7,940 nucleotides of DNA from Paracoccaceae bacterium (GTDB lineage Bacteria; Pseudomonadota; Alphaproteobacteria; Rhodobacterales; Rhodobacteraceae). This document shows, piece by piece, positions 5,305 through 7,940 of the stretch (position 1 is its first letter; every line of letters begins with the position of its first letter). The stretch covers positions 1 through 7,940 of the forward strand of contig JALQYS010000214.1 in assembly GCA_023254015.1 (NCBI GenBank). Reading direction: 5' to 3'. Both the position numbers and the translations under genes were made by a program. The notes beneath the pieces are model-generated. The model had not been told where the DNA came from. It made no database searches and was given only the letters and a program-made list of their open reading frames with translations.

Positions 5305-7052
5305 GGGGCGACCTTGGCCTCGACCGGGGTGATCGGCTTGGCGCCTTCTTCGGCCAGAACGGCATCCAGCCCCTTTTCCAGCTTGGCGCGGATGCGGACG
5401 GCGTCCTTTTCTTCAGGGCCATAGGACAGGGCGCGATGCCACTGGAACTCGGCCTCGCGGGTGCGGCCCACGGCCCAATAGACATCGCCCAGATGGTCCG
5501 TGACGATCGGATCCACTGGCTCCAGCAGCGAGGCCCGCTCCATCGGCTCCACCGCTTCGGCATAGCGGCCAAGGCGGAAATAGGCCCAGGCCAGACTGTC
5601 GATGATATAGCCCGAACCCGGTTCCTTGGCGACGGCGCGTTCGATCATCGCCAGCGCCTCTTCCAGATTCTCGCCCCGATCGACATAGCTGTAGCCCAGA
5701 TAGTTCAGCACCTGCGGGTGGTCCGGGTTCAGCTCCAGCGCCTTGCGCATGTCAGCCACGGCGGCCTCGAAATCGCCCAGCCTTTCGGCACAGATGCCGC
5801 GGCTGAAATAGAGCGGCCAATCGCCGGGCTGCGCGTTCTTTACAAGCGAGATAGCGGTGTCGTAGGCCGCCCGCGCCTCGGCAAAGCGTTCGTCGCGGCG
5901 ATAGGCGTCGGCCAGGGCCACATGGGCGACCTGCAAGTCGGGACGCGCCCGCGCCAGACCCTGCAGAATCTCAAGGGCGGCCTCCTTGCGCCCGGCCGCA
6001 TAGGTGGCATCGGCGCGGCCGATTTCGGCCACATGGAACGACGGACTGTCGGAAGGGATGGTGGCGTAAACCTCGATCGCCAGATCGTTCTGGCCCTGCT
6101 GTTCCAGAAGCCCCGCCACCAGAAGCGCCGTATCAGCCTGCCCCGGACGCAAGGCCTCGGCACCGCGGGCATAGATCAGCGTGTAGGTGGGGTCGCCCTC
6201 CTGCCCCAGCGCCATGGCCAGCGTATAGAACACCTCGGCCATGCCATCCTTGGCGGTGCGGACCAGATCGAAGGGCAAGGGCTCGCCCGCCTGCAGCCGA
6301 TGGCGAAGTTGCGCCAGTTCGGGGTCGGGCTCTCCGACAAAGGCGTCATCCAGCAGTTTCAACGCATCGGCGTTGCGTTCCAGTTGCGACAGGATGCGGG
6401 CATGGGTCAGAATGCCGCGGCGCATCTGCCGCAACGTGGCGGCCTCCTTACTGGAAAGGATGGCATCGGCGCCCTCGAAATCTCCGGCAGAGGCCAGCGC
6501 CAGCGCCTTGTGATAGAGGCCAAAGGCTGCCATTTCCGGGCTGCGGGTCAGCCGGTCGAAGGTGGCCGTCGCATCCGACATCCGCCCCAGACCCAGTTGC
6601 GCCCAAGCCGTTGTCAGCGTGTCCAGAAGCGCGCCCTTCTCAACCCCGTCGACGCTGCGGTCGATGATGCCCTGATAATCCTCTTCATTGATCGCGGTCA
6701 CCAGAAGTGCCAGATAGGCGACCTGGCTTTTCATGCCCAGATCGTTCAGCGCGCGGGCCATGTTCGCGGCAGGGCCGAATTCGCCAAGGCCGACATTGGC
6801 CATCACCGCGCCATCCAGAAGGCCCGGGTTCTTCGGATCGCTCAACAGCGCGCGGGCATACCAATCGGCAGCGGCGGCGTAATCGGCATGGCTTGCGGCG
6901 CTTCGGGCCGCAAGAAAGGCGCCTGCGTCCCCGTCAAACGGGGGCGGAGCGGCGGCCTCTTGCGCCGCCAGCGGCAGCCCCAGGACCAGAGACAGACCAA
7001 GCAGCGCCGGGGTCAGGAAACGACGACGGGCCGCGGGCTGGGGCGATGGCAT
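5301..7052 (-). CDS. Secreted or periplasmic tetratricopeptide-repeat (TPR) protein
   Basis: This 583-aa protein begins with an export signal. A basic stretch AARRRFL (7-13) precedes a hydrophobic core to about residue 30, with likely cleavage near PLAA-QEAA. RR-x-F-L resembles a twin-arginine motif, but an ordinary Sec signal is equally possible. The mature part is almost all helical repeats. Clear TPR units run at about 43-76, 375-408, 412-445, 446-480, 481-514 and 515-548, with the usual W/L-G-Y-A-P spacing (for example YLGYSYVDRGENLEEAL and LAWAYFRLGRYAEAV). Degenerate units fill 150-370. There is no lipobox cysteine and no catalytic domain, so it is presumably a protein-protein scaffold; the partner is unknown. 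Proteins of this type next to ispE are, as I recall, common in Rhodobacterales. AAGGAGGAG six bases before the ATG gives a strong start. It shares a 4-base overlap with ispE. Confidence 0.9.
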   Translation of the reverse strand: MPSPQPAARRRFLTPALLGLSLVLGLPLAAQEAAAPPPFDGDAGAFLAARSAASHADYAAAADWYARALLSDPKNPGLLDGAVMANVGLGEFGPAANMARALNDLGMKSQVAYLALLVTAINEEDYQGIIDRSVDGVEKGALLDTLTTAWAQLGLGRMSDATATFDRLTRSPEMAAFGLYHKALALASAGDFEGADAILSSKEAATLRQMRRGILTHARILSQLERNADALKLLDDAFVGEPDPELAQLRHRLQAGEPLPFDLVRTAKDGMAEVFYTLAMALGQEGDPTYTLIYARGAEALRPGQADTALLVAGLLEQQGQNDLAIEVYATIPSDSPSFHVAEIGRADATYAAGRKEAALEILQGLARARPDLQVAHVALADAYRRDERFAEARAAYDTAISLVKNAQPGDWPLYFSRGICAERLGDFEAAVADMRKALELNPDHPQVLNYLGYSYVDRGENLEEALAMIERAVAKEPGSGYIIDSLAWAYFRLGRYAEAVEPMERASLLEPVDPIVTDHLGDVYWAVGRTREAEFQWHRALSYGPEEKDAVRIRAKLEKGLDAVLAEEGAKPITPVEAKVAP

Positions 7053-7058
7053 GACGGG

Positions 7059-7067
7059 CTCCTCCTT
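7059..7067 (-). promoter_or_regulatory. Ribosome binding site of the TPR-protein gene
   Basis: On the minus strand AAGGAGGAG lies six bases upstream of the ATG at 7052. It is a near-ideal Shine-Dalgarno sequence and fixes the start, and hence the signal peptide, of the TPR protein. Confidence 0.85.
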
Positions 7068-7106
7068 GCACTTGGAAATAGCTAGTCAGACCGCCGGACA
7101 AAGGCA

Positions 7107-7140
7107 ATGCGGGCCAGAGCTGTGTTGCCCCGGCCCGCAT
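7107..7140 (-). terminator. Hairpin between the ETF-QO and TPR genes (possible terminator)
   Basis: ATGCGGGCC and GGCCCGCAT (7107-7115 and 7132-7140) pair perfectly over 9 bp with a 16-nt loop. It lies about 20 bases after the ETF-QO stop. On the minus strand the stem is followed by TGCCTTTGTCC, a poor T-tract. It may end or attenuate ETF-QO transcription before the TPR-ispE pair. Confidence 0.45.
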
Positions 7141-7161
7141 GAAATTTACCTCTAATCCCGA

Positions 7162-7940
7162 TCACATATTCGGGTAGTTCGGCCCGCCGCCGCCCATGGG
7201 CGTTGTCCAGGTGATGTTCTGCGACGGGTCCTTGATGTCGCAGGTCTTGCAATGCACGCAGTTCTGGAAGTTGATCTGGAAGCGGGGCTCCTTGCCCTCT
7301 TCGGCGATCACCTCGTAAACGCCGGCCGGGCAATAGCGCTGCGCGGGTTCGGCATAGTCGGGCAGGTTGACCGCGATCGGAATCGACGGGTCTTTCAGCT
7401 TCAGATGCGCGGGCTGGTTTTCATCGTGGTTCGTAAAGCTGAACGCCACGTTCGTCAGCCGGTCAAAGGACAAGACGCCATCGGGTTTGGGATAGTCGAT
7501 CGGCGCGAAATCCTTGGCCTTGCCGGTCGCCTTGGCGTCGTTCTTGCCGTGGCGCAGGGTGCCCAGAATGGTCAGGCCAAAGGTGTTGGCCCACATATCG
7601 GCCCCACCCAGCGTCAGGCTGGCGATCAGGCCAAACTTCGACCACAGCGGTTTGACATTGCGGACCTTCTTCAGATCCTTGCCGATCGGGCCGCTGCGGA
7701 CCGCGGTTTCGTAAGTGGTCAGCTCATCGCTGGCGCGACCTGCAGCGATTGCCGCTGCTGCGGCCTCTGCCGCCGCGATGCCCGACAGCATGGCGTTGTG
7801 GTTGCCCTTGATCCGCGGCACGTTCACCAGACCGGCCGAACAGCCCAGCAACGCCACGCCCGGAGCGACCATCTTCGGGATCGACTGCCAGCCACCCTCG
7901 GAAATCGCCCGTGCGCCATAGGCCACGCGCTTGCCGCCCT
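7162..7940 (-). CDS. Electron transfer flavoprotein:ubiquinone oxidoreductase (ETF-QO), C-terminal half; 5' end outside window
   Basis: The visible 258 residues are roughly the second half of a ~550-aa family. ETF-QO is a peripheral inner-membrane enzyme with FAD and one [4Fe-4S] cluster. It takes electrons from reduced ETF (fatty-acid and amino-acid dehydrogenation) and passes them to ubiquinone. GGKRVAYGARAISEGGWQS, at the window edge, belongs to the quinone-binding region. GCSAGLVNVPRIKGNHNAM, about residues 32-50 of the visible part, is the FAD-binding segment. The four cluster cysteines are all present: one in YCPAGVYE (codon 7330-7332) and three in NCVHCKTC (codons 7258-7260, 7249-7251, 7240-7242). 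The frame runs off the right edge, so the start is not visible. The GTG at 7926 is an internal valine codon. The stop is TGA at 7162-7164. The enzyme's acceptor, ubiquinone, links it functionally to the prenyl synthase gene in this window. Confidence 0.96.
   Translation of the reverse strand, partial: GGKRVAYGARAISEGGWQSIPKMVAPGVALLGCSAGLVNVPRIKGNHNAMLSGIAAAEAAAAAIAAGRASDELTTYETAVRSGPIGKDLKKVRNVKPLWSKFGLIASLTLGGADMWANTFGLTILGTLRHGKNDAKATGKAKDFAPIDYPKPDGVLSFDRLTNVAFSFTNHDENQPAHLKLKDPSIPIAVNLPDYAEPAQRYCPAGVYEVIAEEGKEPRFQINFQNCVHCKTCDIKDPSQNITWTTPMGGGGPNYPNM

Noticed and set aside
5271..7085. 604-codon plus-strand frame covering the TPR gene
   Set aside because: The minus strand has a clear signal peptide, TPR repeats and a strong ribosome site. 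The plus-strand product is low-complexity Arg/Gln/His-rich sequence with no recognisable domain.
7068..7106. Sigma-70-type promoter ahead of the TPR gene (TTGCCT or TTTGTC with TATTTC or TAGCTA)
   Set aside because: Each pairing matches the consensus at only a few positions with unsuitable spacing; equally good matches would be expected by chance.

Overview
The window looks like chromosomal DNA of a high-GC alphaproteobacterium, most probably Rhodobacteraceae (Rhodobacter/Paracoccus-like). This rests on family resemblance recalled from memory: PhaA/PhaB, the ETF-QO - TPR - ispE block, the DUF2007/methyltransferase pair, and a GC-rich third codon position through most of the window. No mobile element, CRISPR array, tRNA or rRNA was found, and no intergenic gap exceeds 300 bases.

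Left part, plus strand (1-2096). The window opens inside a reading frame that ends with the unmistakable C-terminus of the thiolase PhaA. The codons before that tail do not encode thiolase; they encode the middle of an unrelated short-chain dehydrogenase with clearly lower GC. After a 118-bp spacer carrying a strong hairpin comes an intact phaB (acetoacetyl-CoA reductase, polyhydroxybutyrate synthesis). It is closed by a 28-bp perfect palindrome and a textbook intrinsic terminator. A ten-helix DMT/EamA transporter resembling the YddG amino-acid exporters follows.

Middle part. Three minus-strand genes (2102-3370) encode a 75-aa DUF2007 protein, an overlapping TrmN6-type methyltransferase and a 56-aa YdcH/DUF465 coiled-coil protein. 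Diverging from them across fewer than 50 bp is a plus-strand long-chain polyprenyl diphosphate synthase (about 3418-4416), likely making the ubiquinone side chain.

Right part, minus strand (4456-7940). Reading in the direction of transcription: the C-terminal half of electron-transfer flavoprotein:ubiquinone oxidoreductase (ETF-QO) with its [4Fe-4S] ligands, a secreted 583-aa TPR protein, and ispE (MEP isoprenoid pathway). The last two overlap by four bases as GTGA. ispE (prenyl precursors), the polyprenyl synthase (quinone tail) and ETF-QO (ubiquinone user) thus form a loosely quinone-themed neighbourhood.

Apart from the chimeric left edge this is ordinary core-genome territory. I found no convincing undescribed multi-gene system. 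The left-edge junction is the observation most worth checking, and an assembly artefact is a serious explanation for it.
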